Source: a bacterium (GTDB taxonomy: Bacteria; Myxococcota_A; Bradymonadia; Bradymonadales; Bradymonadaceae). Taken from it: a DNA stretch of 38,658 nt. Under the pieces are notes generated by a model. The model searched no databases. It saw nothing but the letters and a program-made list of their open reading frames with translations, and was not told where the DNA came from. Numbering within the stretch: the stretch's first letter is position 1; every line of letters starts with the position of its first letter. Both the position numbers and the translations under genes were made by a program. Of this stretch, positions 1 to 7,931 are shown one piece after another. The stretch lies in assembly GCA_030427705.1 (NCBI GenBank), contig JAUIBR010000058.1, positions 1 through 38,658 on the forward strand, written 5' to 3'.

Positions 1-1
1 C

Positions 2-241
2 ACCGAGATCGTTGACCTTCCAGGTGTGAACTCGGAAGGTACCGCGGATTCGGGAACGGTCGAACTCGACGACAACGTTCGTGATGCAGCCAGCGACCGC
101 TTGAAGACGCTCCGATTCTCGATGATTCCGCTCCTGGCACCCGCACCCATCAATCGCGGCGACCAGTATCCAACCGGCGAGACCGATGTTGAGCTCGAGC
201 TGAATCTGCGATTCGTCGTCAATCCTGTCGAAGCCCTCTAA
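2..241 (+). CDS. C-terminal part of an unknown protein (5' end outside window)
   Basis: An open frame runs in from the left edge (reading from base 2) and ends at TAA 239-241, leaving about 79 residues. A GTG at 26 is in frame, but codons before it are also open, so this is better read as the tail of a longer gene. The fragment is acidic in its first half and ends with an alternating polar/hydrophobic stretch (ETDVELELNLRF) that would suit a beta-strand-rich domain. I do not recognise the family. The next gene starts 9 bases downstream on the same strand, so the two may be cotranscribed. Confidence 0.55.
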   Translation, partial: TEIVDLPGVNSEGTADSGTVELDDNVRDAASDRLKTLRFSMIPLLAPAPINRGDQYPTGETDVELELNLRFVVNPVEAL

Positions 242-250
242 TCACTGCGC

Positions 251-949
251 TTGAAGCGTTTACCACTCATCGTTTTGGGGCTGCTCGTCGGATGCACGAG
301 TTCGTCTCCTGCACCCCAACAACAGCGTCCTGACGCAAAGATGGAGGCTCCGGTTCCGGAGCCAGAAGCGCCCGATTTGCGCCCACCGGAGCAGAAGGAT
401 CTGGACCGATACCTTCAGACGATTAAGGGCGAGGGGCGACTGTTTACGACGATTGAAACCAACGTTGGAGCGATAGAGTGCCAATTGTTGCCTGAGGTTG
501 CGCCGAAAGCTGTCGCCAACTTCGTTGGCTTGGCCACGGGGCAACGACGGTGGAAAGACCCGGAAACCGAGCAGATGGTGGAAGGGCGACGTTTCTATGA
601 CGGCGTGACTTTTCATCGAGTCATGGCTGGATTCATCATCCAAGCCGGCGACCGAACCGGCACAGGGAAGGGCGGTCCTGGTTACACATTCGCCGACGAA
701 TTCTCGGAATCGCAGTCATTCGATGCTCCAGGAAAGCTCGCCCTCGCGAACACCGGCGCCAACACCAATGGCAGCCAGTTCTTCATCACAGAACGGGCAG
801 CGCCACACCTGACCGGCCGTCACACGATCTTCGGCGAGTGCAAGAACCTGGAAGTGGTCCATAAGATATCGACCGCACCAGCCTCGAACGACGGCCAGCC
901 GGAAGTCCCCGTGCGAATCTCGACCATTCGCTTCGAACAGCGCTCTTAG
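251..949 (+). CDS. Cyclophilin-type peptidyl-prolyl isomerase, lipoprotein
   Basis: A 232-residue protein predicted to isomerise proline peptide bonds in the cell envelope. The N-terminus has Lys/Arg at 2-3, a short hydrophobic run and a lipobox ending LVGC, so Cys15 is the likely lipidation site. A Pro/Glu-rich linker of about 40 residues follows. The cyclophilin fold then runs from about residue 68 to the end. It contains FHRVMAGFIIQAGD, which holds the catalytic Arg, Phe and Gln of cyclophilins, and the signature GSQFFITE. The tryptophan associated with cyclosporin sensitivity in human CypA appears to be replaced (HLTGRHTIFGE). The start is a TTG at 251, chosen because it alone gives the complete signal peptide; the ribosome site is weak. 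The family is certain; the substrates are unknown. Confidence 0.9.
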   Translation: MKRLPLIVLGLLVGCTSSSPAPQQQRPDAKMEAPVPEPEAPDLRPPEQKDLDRYLQTIKGEGRLFTTIETNVGAIECQLLPEVAPKAVANFVGLATGQRRWKDPETEQMVEGRRFYDGVTFHRVMAGFIIQAGDRTGTGKGGPGYTFADEFSESQSFDAPGKLALANTGANTNGSQFFITERAAPHLTGRHTIFGECKNLEVVHKISTAPASNDGQPEVPVRISTIRFEQRS

Positions 950-956
950 TTTACGA

Positions 957-1066
957 GCCAGCGAAGCGACGCCAGCGAAGCGACCCCAGCGAAGCGACCC
1001 CAGCGAAGCGACCCCAGCGAAGCGACCCCAGCGAAGCGACCCCAGCGAAGCGACCCCAGCGAAGCG
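957..1066 (+). repeat. Tandem repeat, 14-bp unit, about 8 copies
   Basis: The unit CCCAGCGAAGCGAC repeats head to tail from 957. The first two copies begin GCC instead of CCC, the next five are identical, and the eighth breaks off after 12 bases. The array lies directly after the cyclophilin stop and about 130 bases before the sigma-54 activator start. The period is not a multiple of three and there are no spacers, so it is neither a protein repeat nor a CRISPR. A CGCTTCG in the last codons of the cyclophilin (929-935) can pair with CGAAGCG in any copy, so a transcript could form alternative stem-loops here. Confidence 0.95.
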
Positions 1067-1123
1067 TTTTGGGTGTGGAGATGTAGGTAAACGTATGGTA
1101 GTGTTGCCGAATATTCGAAGGTG

Positions 1124-1152
1124 TTTAATATCCAATGGCGAACCGCTATAAT
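1124..1152 (+). promoter_or_regulatory. Possible sigma-70 promoter for the sigma-54 activator gene
   Basis: A perfect -10 hexamer TATAAT lies at 1147-1152, about 45 bases before the ATG at 1198. The stretch 17 bases upstream (TTTAAT, 1124-1129) is a poor match to a -35 box. The region between the tandem repeat and the gene is visibly AT-richer than its surroundings. The -10 is convincing; the -35 is not. Confidence 0.4.
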
Positions 1153-1197
1153 TCTGCGTCCTAGCAATATGCGTTGCAGGACAGAAAAGCGCTGGCA

Positions 1198-4100
1198 ATG
1201 ATCACGAATTCAACGACGAAAATTGGGGTGGTACCGTTCTTAACGGAAGGGCTCCTTAATGCGTTGAAATCAGGGAAGGAACGCGGGCAGATCGTGGAGT
1301 TGACGAACGTCAAACCGTCCACGGTTACCCGCCATTTGGGCGACGTTCGAACCGTCCTATCGGACGCTGGCTACATCGTACTGCACTTTGACCCGAATTC
1401 GCCGGACCCGCAGATCCGATCGCTGCCGGAAGTTTTGTCAGGTTATCTTCAGGCAGTTCAACAACGCGGCAAAGTTTCGGACGAAGCATTGCGGCTCGCG
1501 GAGATTCTTCGCGCCCGAACGGACTCCAAGACACCACAATCCGGAAAGATTTATCGCGACACGCTCGGTCGGCTGTGGACTGTGCTGTCCAACCAAACCC
1601 CGGCGCTGTTGTTTGTGTCTAACGCACATTCCGCTTCTGCGTCGCAACGCTCAGACCTTGAGCATCTCGCTCGGTTTGTGTTTGCGGACCCGATTGACTC
1701 GCTGCTTCCGGAGTCGGATTACTCCGACCGCGCTCGGGGCACCTTGGTGTTCGTCGAAGATATCGAAGGATTGGAGCTCAAGGATGCCACCGTCGAAACG
1801 GTAGATGGGTCTGAGGCTGCCATTGATCTCATGCGTGAGTTGCTCACCGGCGACGAGACCGTGCGACGCTTCTTGGACGCTTACGGGTCCGATGTAGAGA
1901 AGGTCCGCGAACTTCTTGAGCAACTGCCTGCCCAGGCGCAGAGCCTTCAATCCTTCCGTTATCGGCAGCTAGATAGCCGTGGACGGACGGTTGTGGAGAC
2001 GCTCGCAGTCGCATCTGAGGCTGTAACGCTGACAATCTTGCAGGAGACCTGCAAACACCTCGATGCTGGGGAGTACTTCAGCCGGACACTACGCGGTCTG
2101 ACCGATGCGGGGCTAGTGACCAAAGTCGTCGTTCGTGGCGAAATTCTGGTCCGTCTCGCTGACGATGAGTTTGGCGAGGCGATTCGCGAAGAAGCTGACG
2201 AATCACGGATTTCCGAGATTCACCGTCGCCTCGCCGAGTCCGCAATTCAGGAACGGACTCCATCCGTATCTGCTTCGTTCATTACGATGCACCTTCTCGC
2301 CGCGGGCGAACTGCAGGAGGCCGTTGAATACGGTCAGACAGCATGCATGGACCTTGTTGCGCGAAATGACTACGACGAAGCGCAAGGGTTGCTCGAAGCC
2401 CTGCAGGAGGCGGGTGCCGAGTTTGATGTGCCGACACGCCAAATCTTGGCTGACGTCCATATTCGTGCAGGTGAAATCCTCGAAGCCATCGAAGTTCTGG
2501 CGGATTTGGAAGAATCGCTGGATGCGGAGGCACAAGGAGATATCGCGCTGCGTATCGCAGATTTGCACCTGAAGCTCGGACACTACGACGCGGCGCTTGC
2601 CAAGGCACGGTCGGTCGATGGGACCAATCAAGCGACACAACACGCGGTCGCGCTGATCGAATCCGAAGTTGATTACGCTCAGGGGCGACACGACATCCTT
2701 CTGGAGCGCCTTCGATGCCTCGTTGAAGAGCTTGAGTCTGATTCATCACCTGTTTCCACGCGCTCGGATATCGACCAGATGTTGATTCGCGCGCGAAACA
2801 CGATGGGCAAGACGTTGATATTCCGGGCCTCATACGGTGAAGCCGAAGCGCTCTTCCGTTCGAATCGAAACCTGGCTCACCAATGGGGCTGGGACGACGA
2901 GGTCGCACGCGCTCAGGCCAACCTTGGCGTCGTGGCACTGCAGCGCACGGACTACGCCGAAGCCGCAGATGCCCTAGAATCCGCTCTGGAGTCAACCGGC
3001 ATGCGAGGTTCGCTGCCTCGTGCATACTGCCTCGTCAACTTGGCGACGGTGCATCAACAGCGCAACGAATTCGATGCCGCTCTCGATACCTGCTTGGAAT
3101 CGTTGCGATGTGCGAAGCGCGCGGGTGACCCCGTGGCGTACAGCGTCGCCGCGCACAACCTCGCGACGATCTACCAGGACTTGGGTGCGTTCGAGCGGGC
3201 CGATAACATCATCGAACACCTTGAGTCCCGCTACGAACCTGAAGCACAGACGCTCTCGAGTCGATGGAATCGCCTTGTTGTAGGTTATCTGTCGCTCGAC
3301 GCAGGGCGATACGAGCGTGCGATTTCGGTGTTTGAAGAGCTGGCTGAGACCGGTAGTGACAACCTGATCTACGGTCCTGAGGCGCAACTTCGCCTGGTGC
3401 AGGCACACCTAAACCTCGGTCAAACGCGTGCAGCCGTTGCAGCGTTCGAGAGTTTCGATCTGCCTGAGGAAAACGGCGACACCGACAAACTCAACCTGAT
3501 CCACGATTTGGTTGAAGGTCAGTTGGCGCTCGAAGACGGTGATTTTGAAACCGCACTGAAACTCAGCCGTAAATCTGGAACTGCGCTGGCTAGCAAAGGC
3601 GGAAAGATTGATCCCGTGACTGCTCGGATCGTCGCATCGGGCGCGTTGAGCGGGCTTGGTCGAGATTCCGAAGCAAAAGCGGAGCTTGAGGAAGCCGTAC
3701 ATCTCATTAAAGCGTTGGCTCAACGAGTACCGGAAGACTTCAAGAGCGCATTCTTCCACAAGCCCGACCACCTCAAGGTCGTCGAGGCGCTTCAAGAACT
3801 CGACGGCGCGGTTCCACAAGAGATGGCACCGATTGTTGAAGTTGCTCCAGCGCCCGTCCTTCAGGCGCGCGGCTTCGATGACTACGATGACATCGTCGGA
3901 AACGACCCTCGGTTGCTGCAAATCTTCAGCATGATTGACCGGGTTGCGCCAAGTGAAGCGACGGTTCTGATTTACGGTGAGTCGGGTACTGGTAAGGAAC
4001 TTATCAGCGAAGCTATCCACCGACAAAGCGAGCGGAAAGCGAAGCCATTTGTGAAGGTGAACTGCGCAGCATTCGTCGAGAACCTTTTGCTTAGCGAGCT

Positions 4101-5013
4101 TTTTGGACACGAGAAGGGCGCATTCACCGGCGCTGTGTCGCAAAAACAAGGTCGCTTCGAGCTCGCAGACGGCGGCACAATCTTCCTGGACGAAATCGGT
4201 GACATCTCGCCGAATACACAGGTTGCGCTGCTGCGTGTGCTTCAAGAGGGAACGTTTGAACGTGTCGGCGGGTCCGAGACAATCACGACTTCGGCCCGTG
4301 TGGTCTGCGCCACCAACCGCAATCTGGAAGAGATGGTTGAACGTGGCGAGTTCCGGCTCGATTTGTACTACCGCTTGAAGGGAGTCGTTATCGACACGCC
4401 AGCGTTGCGTGAACGACGACAAGATATTCCAGTGCTCGCGCGTCACTTTGCTCGCCAGTTCGGAGACGAACACGCAAAGCAATTCAACGATGACGCAATG
4501 CGGTTTTTGGCCAGTTACAGTTGGCCAGGCAATATCCGAGAGCTGCAGAACTTCGTGCGCAGTATGACGCTGTTCGTCGAAGGCCCGGTCATCACAATGA
4601 CGCACATCGAAGAGTTCCAAGACTTCTTCGTTAGTGGTTCTTTTGCAGACCTCGTCGAAGTCGATACGCAGAAAGAATGCGGCTGCAGTGAATGCCGTAC
4701 TGCTGAGCCAATGTTGCAGTTGGTTGACGACGATAGCGACCGAGAAACTCAATTGCTTCCGGCGATTTCACCGGGCCAAATCTCAGCCGAACAAGCTGAA
4801 GATTCCCTGATTCGCCATATTGTTCAGGATGGCCTCTCGTTAGGTGACCTGAAAAGGCGTCTCGAAAACGAGGCGATCCGACGCGCGCTGATTGAAGCGG
4901 GCGGTAATGTGACAAAAGCGGCCGAGATGCTACAAATGAAGCGTCCACGGCTTAGCCAGATTGTGAACGCGTCCGAGGAGTTGTCGGACCTTAAGACAAC
5001 TCTATCTGGATAG
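1198..5013 (+). CDS. Sigma-54-dependent transcriptional activator with TPR and STAND-like N-terminus
   Basis: A 1271-residue activator, two to three times the usual length of the family. From about residue 890 it carries a sigma-54 AAA+ domain: Walker A GESGTGKE (about 927-934), the sigma-54 contact loop GAFTGA (974-979), Walker B GTIFLDEIGD (about 993) and the family motif SWPGNIRELQNF. The last 45 residues are a Fis-type helix-turn-helix (GGNVTKAAEMLQM). Residues 1-350 resemble an AfsR/STAND ATPase plus winged helix, but the P-loop position reads TNVKPSTV and the Walker B position LFVSNAH, so it looks unable to bind ATP. Roughly residues 360-830 are alpha-helical TPR-like repeats. It is likely a signal sensor that drives sigma-54 promoters by protein-protein contacts. 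An in-frame TTG at 1174 is an alternative start. A lipoprotein follows after 8 bases. Confidence 0.9.
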   Translation: MITNSTTKIGVVPFLTEGLLNALKSGKERGQIVELTNVKPSTVTRHLGDVRTVLSDAGYIVLHFDPNSPDPQIRSLPEVLSGYLQAVQQRGKVSDEALRLAEILRARTDSKTPQSGKIYRDTLGRLWTVLSNQTPALLFVSNAHSASASQRSDLEHLARFVFADPIDSLLPESDYSDRARGTLVFVEDIEGLELKDATVETVDGSEAAIDLMRELLTGDETVRRFLDAYGSDVEKVRELLEQLPAQAQSLQSFRYRQLDSRGRTVVETLAVASEAVTLTILQETCKHLDAGEYFSRTLRGLTDAGLVTKVVVRGEILVRLADDEFGEAIREEADESRISEIHRRLAESAIQERTPSVSASFITMHLLAAGELQEAVEYGQTACMDLVARNDYDEAQGLLEALQEAGAEFDVPTRQILADVHIRAGEILEAIEVLADLEESLDAEAQGDIALRIADLHLKLGHYDAALAKARSVDGTNQATQHAVALIESEVDYAQGRHDILLERLRCLVEELESDSSPVSTRSDIDQMLIRARNTMGKTLIFRASYGEAEALFRSNRNLAHQWGWDDEVARAQANLGVVALQRTDYAEAADALESALESTGMRGSLPRAYCLVNLATVHQQRNEFDAALDTCLESLRCAKRAGDPVAYSVAAHNLATIYQDLGAFERADNIIEHLESRYEPEAQTLSSRWNRLVVGYLSLDAGRYERAISVFEELAETGSDNLIYGPEAQLRLVQAHLNLGQTRAAVAAFESFDLPEENGDTDKLNLIHDLVEGQLALEDGDFETALKLSRKSGTALASKGGKIDPVTARIVASGALSGLGRDSEAKAELEEAVHLIKALAQRVPEDFKSAFFHKPDHLKVVEALQELDGAVPQEMAPIVEVAPAPVLQARGFDDYDDIVGNDPRLLQIFSMIDRVAPSEATVLIYGESGTGKELISEAIHRQSERKAKPFVKVNCAAFVENLLLSELFGHEKGAFTGAVSQKQGRFELADGGTIFLDEIGDISPNTQVALLRVLQEGTFERVGGSETITTSARVVCATNRNLEEMVERGEFRLDLYYRLKGVVIDTPALRERRQDIPVLARHFARQFGDEHAKQFNDDAMRFLASYSWPGNIRELQNFVRSMTLFVEGPVITMTHIEEFQDFFVSGSFADLVEVDTQKECGCSECRTAEPMLQLVDDDSDRETQLLPAISPGQISAEQAEDSLIRHIVQDGLSLGDLKRRLENEAIRRALIEAGGNVTKAAEMLQMKRPRLSQIVNASEELSDLKTTLSG

Positions 5014-5021
5014 GAGACGTC

Positions 5022-5837
5022 ATGAAGACGAAACTGATAAAAATCGGAACCCTTGGTCTCGCGCTCGCTGCGGTGGGATGCGTATCGCCTGACGACGACA
5101 GTGTCGAGTCAGATTCGCTGCGTACTCGCGGTCAAGCCGTTTCGGTCGTGCCTGAGTTCCACATCGCGAACGTCGACCAGATCCCAAGCGATTTGGTTGT
5201 GACGGATATTGGATTGGTCGTTTCTGAGATTCGACTGGTTCCAGTGCAAAGCGAAAACGGGCTGGCTTACTCCACTGCGAACCCAATTGGCGTGAAGTTC
5301 AAGGTCAACGAAGACGAACTTGCCCGCCGCGGTGACGAAATTGTGCTCCCAGACAAGGGACGCTATATCGTCAGCATCCGTTTGGAGCCAGTCGCAACGT
5401 TGGAAGGCGAGACGGAGACATCATCGTTCAGCATGGACGGCTACGCCGCTGAAATCCCCGATTTCGCGAACACCTCAAAGCACTCGGACGGAACGCCTCT
5501 GCCGCTGCCATTCGACGAGAAACCTGATGTCGAAGATGACGAAGAAGCTGCCAAAGAGGCCATGTGGACACCGTTCCAATACAACTCAAAGCAAACCATC
5601 TTCTACACGTTCAATGACGTTGAGTTGGTCCCAGGCAAGCAAGTGCTGACCTTCACGTTCGACGTGCAGCAATGGGCTGACAGCGTTGCTGACCCAATCT
5701 CGAAGGCGATTCGCAACTCGGCAACCGCTGAAGAAGAAGGCATCGACGTTACGCGTGAAGTTGAAAGCGTAGGCCAAGGCGCACGCGCACTTATCGAGGG
5801 CGGCGTCGTGCAGACCGACCAGCTTCCACCTCAATAA
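5022..5837 (+). CDS. Lipoprotein of unknown function
   Basis: A 271-residue protein with a clear lipoprotein signal: Lys at 2, 4 and 7, a hydrophobic core and AAVGC, making Cys20 the lipidation site. The next residues are strongly acidic (PDDD). The mature part reads as beta-rich, with alternating hydrophobic residues (DLVVTDIGLVVSEIRLVPV) and later IVSIRLEPVATL. A highly acidic loop follows near residue 170 (DVEDDEEAAKEA). No catalytic motif was recognised. A good ribosome site (AGGAG) precedes the ATG. It lies 8 bases after the sigma-54 activator and is followed by a strong terminator, so the two genes probably form one transcript. It may be an envelope partner of that regulator, but this is only positional inference. 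Confidence 0.85.
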   Translation: MKTKLIKIGTLGLALAAVGCVSPDDDSVESDSLRTRGQAVSVVPEFHIANVDQIPSDLVVTDIGLVVSEIRLVPVQSENGLAYSTANPIGVKFKVNEDELARRGDEIVLPDKGRYIVSIRLEPVATLEGETETSSFSMDGYAAEIPDFANTSKHSDGTPLPLPFDEKPDVEDDEEAAKEAMWTPFQYNSKQTIFYTFNDVELVPGKQVLTFTFDVQQWADSVADPISKAIRNSATAEEEGIDVTREVESVGQGARALIEGGVVQTDQLPPQ

Positions 5838-5857
5838 GAGATTCGATTTGAAAGAGA

Positions 5858-5885
5858 AAAGGAGCCCATCGGGCTCCTTTTTTTG
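5858..5885 (+). terminator. Intrinsic terminator, probably bidirectional
   Basis: AAGGAGCCC, loop ATC, GGGCTCCTT form a stem of about nine base pairs at 5859-5879, followed on the plus strand by a run of T's. Read on the minus strand the same stem ends in TTTTCTC, so it can also stop the acyl-CoA operon that converges on it from the right. It lies between two convergent stop codons (5837 and 5889). Confidence 0.92.
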
Positions 5886-5888
5886 TGT

Positions 5889-6836
5889 CTACTGTGCGGG
5901 CAGAAACATCTTCGCGTCGCGATATAGCCGCTCAATCGGGTACTCGGCTGTGTAACCATAACCGCCGTGAAGTTGCAGCGCCTCGTCAACAGTTGCGTTC
6001 GCCACACGCGAGGCAAACCGTAATGCGGAAGTTGCTTCGCTCTCAGGCGCAGCCACCGACGCAGCCGCTTGGACCATTAGCCATGCCGCATCGATTTCCG
6101 TCGCCATATTAGCGAGCTTGAATTGCGTCGCTTGGAATTTGGTCAACGGTTTACCGAACTGCACTCGCTCCGAGGCATAGGCTAACCCCTCATGCAATCC
6201 AGCGCGTGCAATGCCAACAGCAGCTGCTGCCACTGCGGTCTGTGCTGCTTTCAGGTCAACGTTGTTGGACAAGCACTCGGCGCTCACACCGCTGAACGTC
6301 ACCGTGGACCAATTGGCCCCACGAAGCCCCATTGGGGTCTGCGAGTCTGATTCCTGCAACGGGACAAGGAACAAGCCGACATTGCCATTTGTGGACGCCA
6401 ATACCGCTGCTTGCTTGGCGCCAAATGGATTGGCGACCAACCCGGTGCCATGAACCGTCCATCGGTCGCCTTCGTCGGCAGCGAAAGGTGTCTCGTTCGA
6501 GAATGGTATCCCCGGGCCAAATGCAGGGACGTCGTCCACGAAAAACGCTTCGGAATTCGCATTCATCGCGGTGAGCGCGTTGTGCGCGGCCAAAACAACG
6601 GCTGCAGCTGCGTCGACCTGCGCCAGCTCGTGCACACAAATGGCGAGCGACAGCAAGTCCAACCCAGATCCTCCAAGTTCGGGGTTCGCGCATACGCCGA
6701 GGAGGCCATTCGCGCCCAACTCTGCAGCCAAATCCTGGTCGATGCTCGTGTCGATACTTCGCTCTTCGTAAGACTTCGCGAGCTTCTGCACCATGTCTTG
6801 GACCATTTTCTGGTCTTCAGTCAGGTCGAAATTCAT
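5889..6836 (-). CDS. Acyl-CoA dehydrogenase-like protein lacking the catalytic glutamate region
   Basis: A 315-residue member of the acyl-CoA dehydrogenase family, about 50 residues shorter than its upstream neighbour. The N-terminal helical domain (FDLTEDQKMVQDMV) is clear, and so is the C-terminal flavin-side segment (ERVQFGKPLTKFQATQFKLA, LQLHGGYGYT, YPIERLYRDAK). It stops at KMFLPAQ, exactly where family members continue into the IYEGT segment carrying the catalytic glutamate. The middle beta-domain is short and lacks the usual TEPxxGSD flavin motif. The stop is followed directly by a terminator, so no missing exon-like piece lies beyond. The start overlaps the upstream dehydrogenase stop by four bases (ATGA). 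It is probably a non-catalytic partner subunit in a hetero-oligomer, as described for some mycobacterial FadE pairs. Confidence 0.85.
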   Translation of the reverse strand: MNFDLTEDQKMVQDMVQKLAKSYEERSIDTSIDQDLAAELGANGLLGVCANPELGGSGLDLLSLAICVHELAQVDAAAAVVLAAHNALTAMNANSEAFFVDDVPAFGPGIPFSNETPFAADEGDRWTVHGTGLVANPFGAKQAAVLASTNGNVGLFLVPLQESDSQTPMGLRGANWSTVTFSGVSAECLSNNVDLKAAQTAVAAAAVGIARAGLHEGLAYASERVQFGKPLTKFQATQFKLANMATEIDAAWLMVQAAASVAAPESEATSALRFASRVANATVDEALQLHGGYGYTAEYPIERLYRDAKMFLPAQ

Positions 6837-7930
6837 GCGCTTACCTTCATAACTTCACGGGAGATAACAATGCGTTGCACCTCACTCGTGCCTTCGTAGA
6901 TGCGCGTGACTCGCCCATCGCGTAGGAGTTTTTCTAGCTTCTGAGCGGGCAGGGTGGCCGAGTATCCCATTTCTGAGATGGCCGCTTCGCAGACACGGCA
7001 TGCGGCTTCCGAAGCGTAGAGCTTGGCCATGCTCGCTTCCTTGGTGAACGGACGCTTTTGCTGTTTCAGCCATGCCGCCCGCCAGACCAACAATTCCGCT
7101 GCCCGGACATCGTCAGCCAGGCGTTCTGCGGCCTGGCCATGCCCAGACTGGCGCAGCACGTTGATTGCTTCTTTGGCGATGCCGAGCGCTTGCGAGCCGA
7201 TACCAACCCGGCCTCCATCCAATGCCATCATGGCAATCTTGAAGCCGTGCCCCACTTCCGCGAGCAAGGAATGCTTTGGGATCTGAACGTCATCGAACGA
7301 TAGCTGAACCGTGTTCGAAGCGTGCTGGCCCATCTTTTCTTCGGGTTTACCCCAGGAGATGCCGTCCGACTTGGGGTCGACGACGAACGCGGAGATCGTC
7401 TCCCGGCCACCGTCACCCACCGTTGCCCATACGATGTAGACGCCAGCGAACTCACCGGATGTGATCCACGCTTTGGTGCCGTTTAAGACGTAGCCGTCGT
7501 CGTTGGGCACTGCACGCGTTTGCATCGACGCAGCATCGCTACCGCTGCCAGGCTCGCTAAGGCAAAACGAACCCGCAGGGTATCGGCCGCTCGTAATCTC
7601 AGCGATGTGGTCCAACTGCTCGCCTTCGCCGAACTCCGCCAGGACCTCAGCGACCATATTGTTCACACACATCGTGACTGCGACCGCTGGATCTGCCATG
7701 GCGATTTCAGAAACGGCGAGGCTATACCCCACGACACCCGCGGCTGAGCCACCATATTTGGTGTCGATATTGACGCCCATGAGACCGAGATTAGCCATCT
7801 CGGCAAGTTGCTCGAGTGGGAATTGATGGTTTTTCTCAAGCTCGGTGGCCGTGTTGCGAAGCGTGTTCGTGGCGAACTCGCGCGCAACGTTCTGCATCTT
7901 GAGTTGCTCAGGTCCTGGCTGCAGATTCAT
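6833..7930 (-). CDS. Acyl-CoA dehydrogenase, catalytically complete
   Basis: A 365-residue flavoenzyme predicted to introduce the alpha-beta double bond into acyl-CoA and pass electrons to electron-transfer flavoprotein. It has the helical N-terminal domain, the flavin motif FCLSEPGSGSDA, the substrate/flavin segment LDGGRVGIGSQALGIA and, near the C-terminus, RIYEGTSEVQR, whose Glu (about residue 346) is the catalytic base of short- and medium-chain members. The ATG lies 1 base after the stop of the enoyl-CoA hydratase and its stop overlaps the next dehydrogenase. It is therefore the third gene of a translationally linked operon. Chain-length preference cannot be read from sequence alone; the butyryl-CoA-type neighbours suggest short chains. 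Confidence 0.93.
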   Translation of the reverse strand: MNLQPGPEQLKMQNVAREFATNTLRNTATELEKNHQFPLEQLAEMANLGLMGVNIDTKYGGSAAGVVGYSLAVSEIAMADPAVAVTMCVNNMVAEVLAEFGEGEQLDHIAEITSGRYPAGSFCLSEPGSGSDAASMQTRAVPNDDGYVLNGTKAWITSGEFAGVYIVWATVGDGGRETISAFVVDPKSDGISWGKPEEKMGQHASNTVQLSFDDVQIPKHSLLAEVGHGFKIAMMALDGGRVGIGSQALGIAKEAINVLRQSGHGQAAERLADDVRAAELLVWRAAWLKQQKRPFTKEASMAKLYASEAACRVCEAAISEMGYSATLPAQKLEKLLRDGRVTRIYEGTSEVQRIVISREVMKVSA

Positions 7931-7931
7931 C

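Noticed and set aside
957-1066. CRISPR array
   Set aside because: The units are adjacent without spacers and only 14 bases long, and no cas gene is present.
1095-1108. Sigma-54 promoter (TGG...TTGC) before the activator gene
   Set aside because: The GG and GC elements are only seven bases apart instead of ten.
716-1198. Minus-strand frames with a repeated GSLRWGRFAGVAS peptide
   Set aside because: The repeat peptide is merely translation of the 14-bp DNA repeat, and the rest is antisense to the cyclophilin.
3409-4752. Long open frame on the minus strand (447 codons)
   Set aside because: It lies wholly opposite the well-supported sigma-54 activator, shows no recognisable motif, and is the sort of antisense frame this codon usage produces by chance.
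5838-5889. Frameshifted remainder of the short acyl-CoA dehydrogenase
   Set aside because: The space after its stop contains only the terminator and the neighbouring gene's end; no YEGT-type coding remains in any frame.
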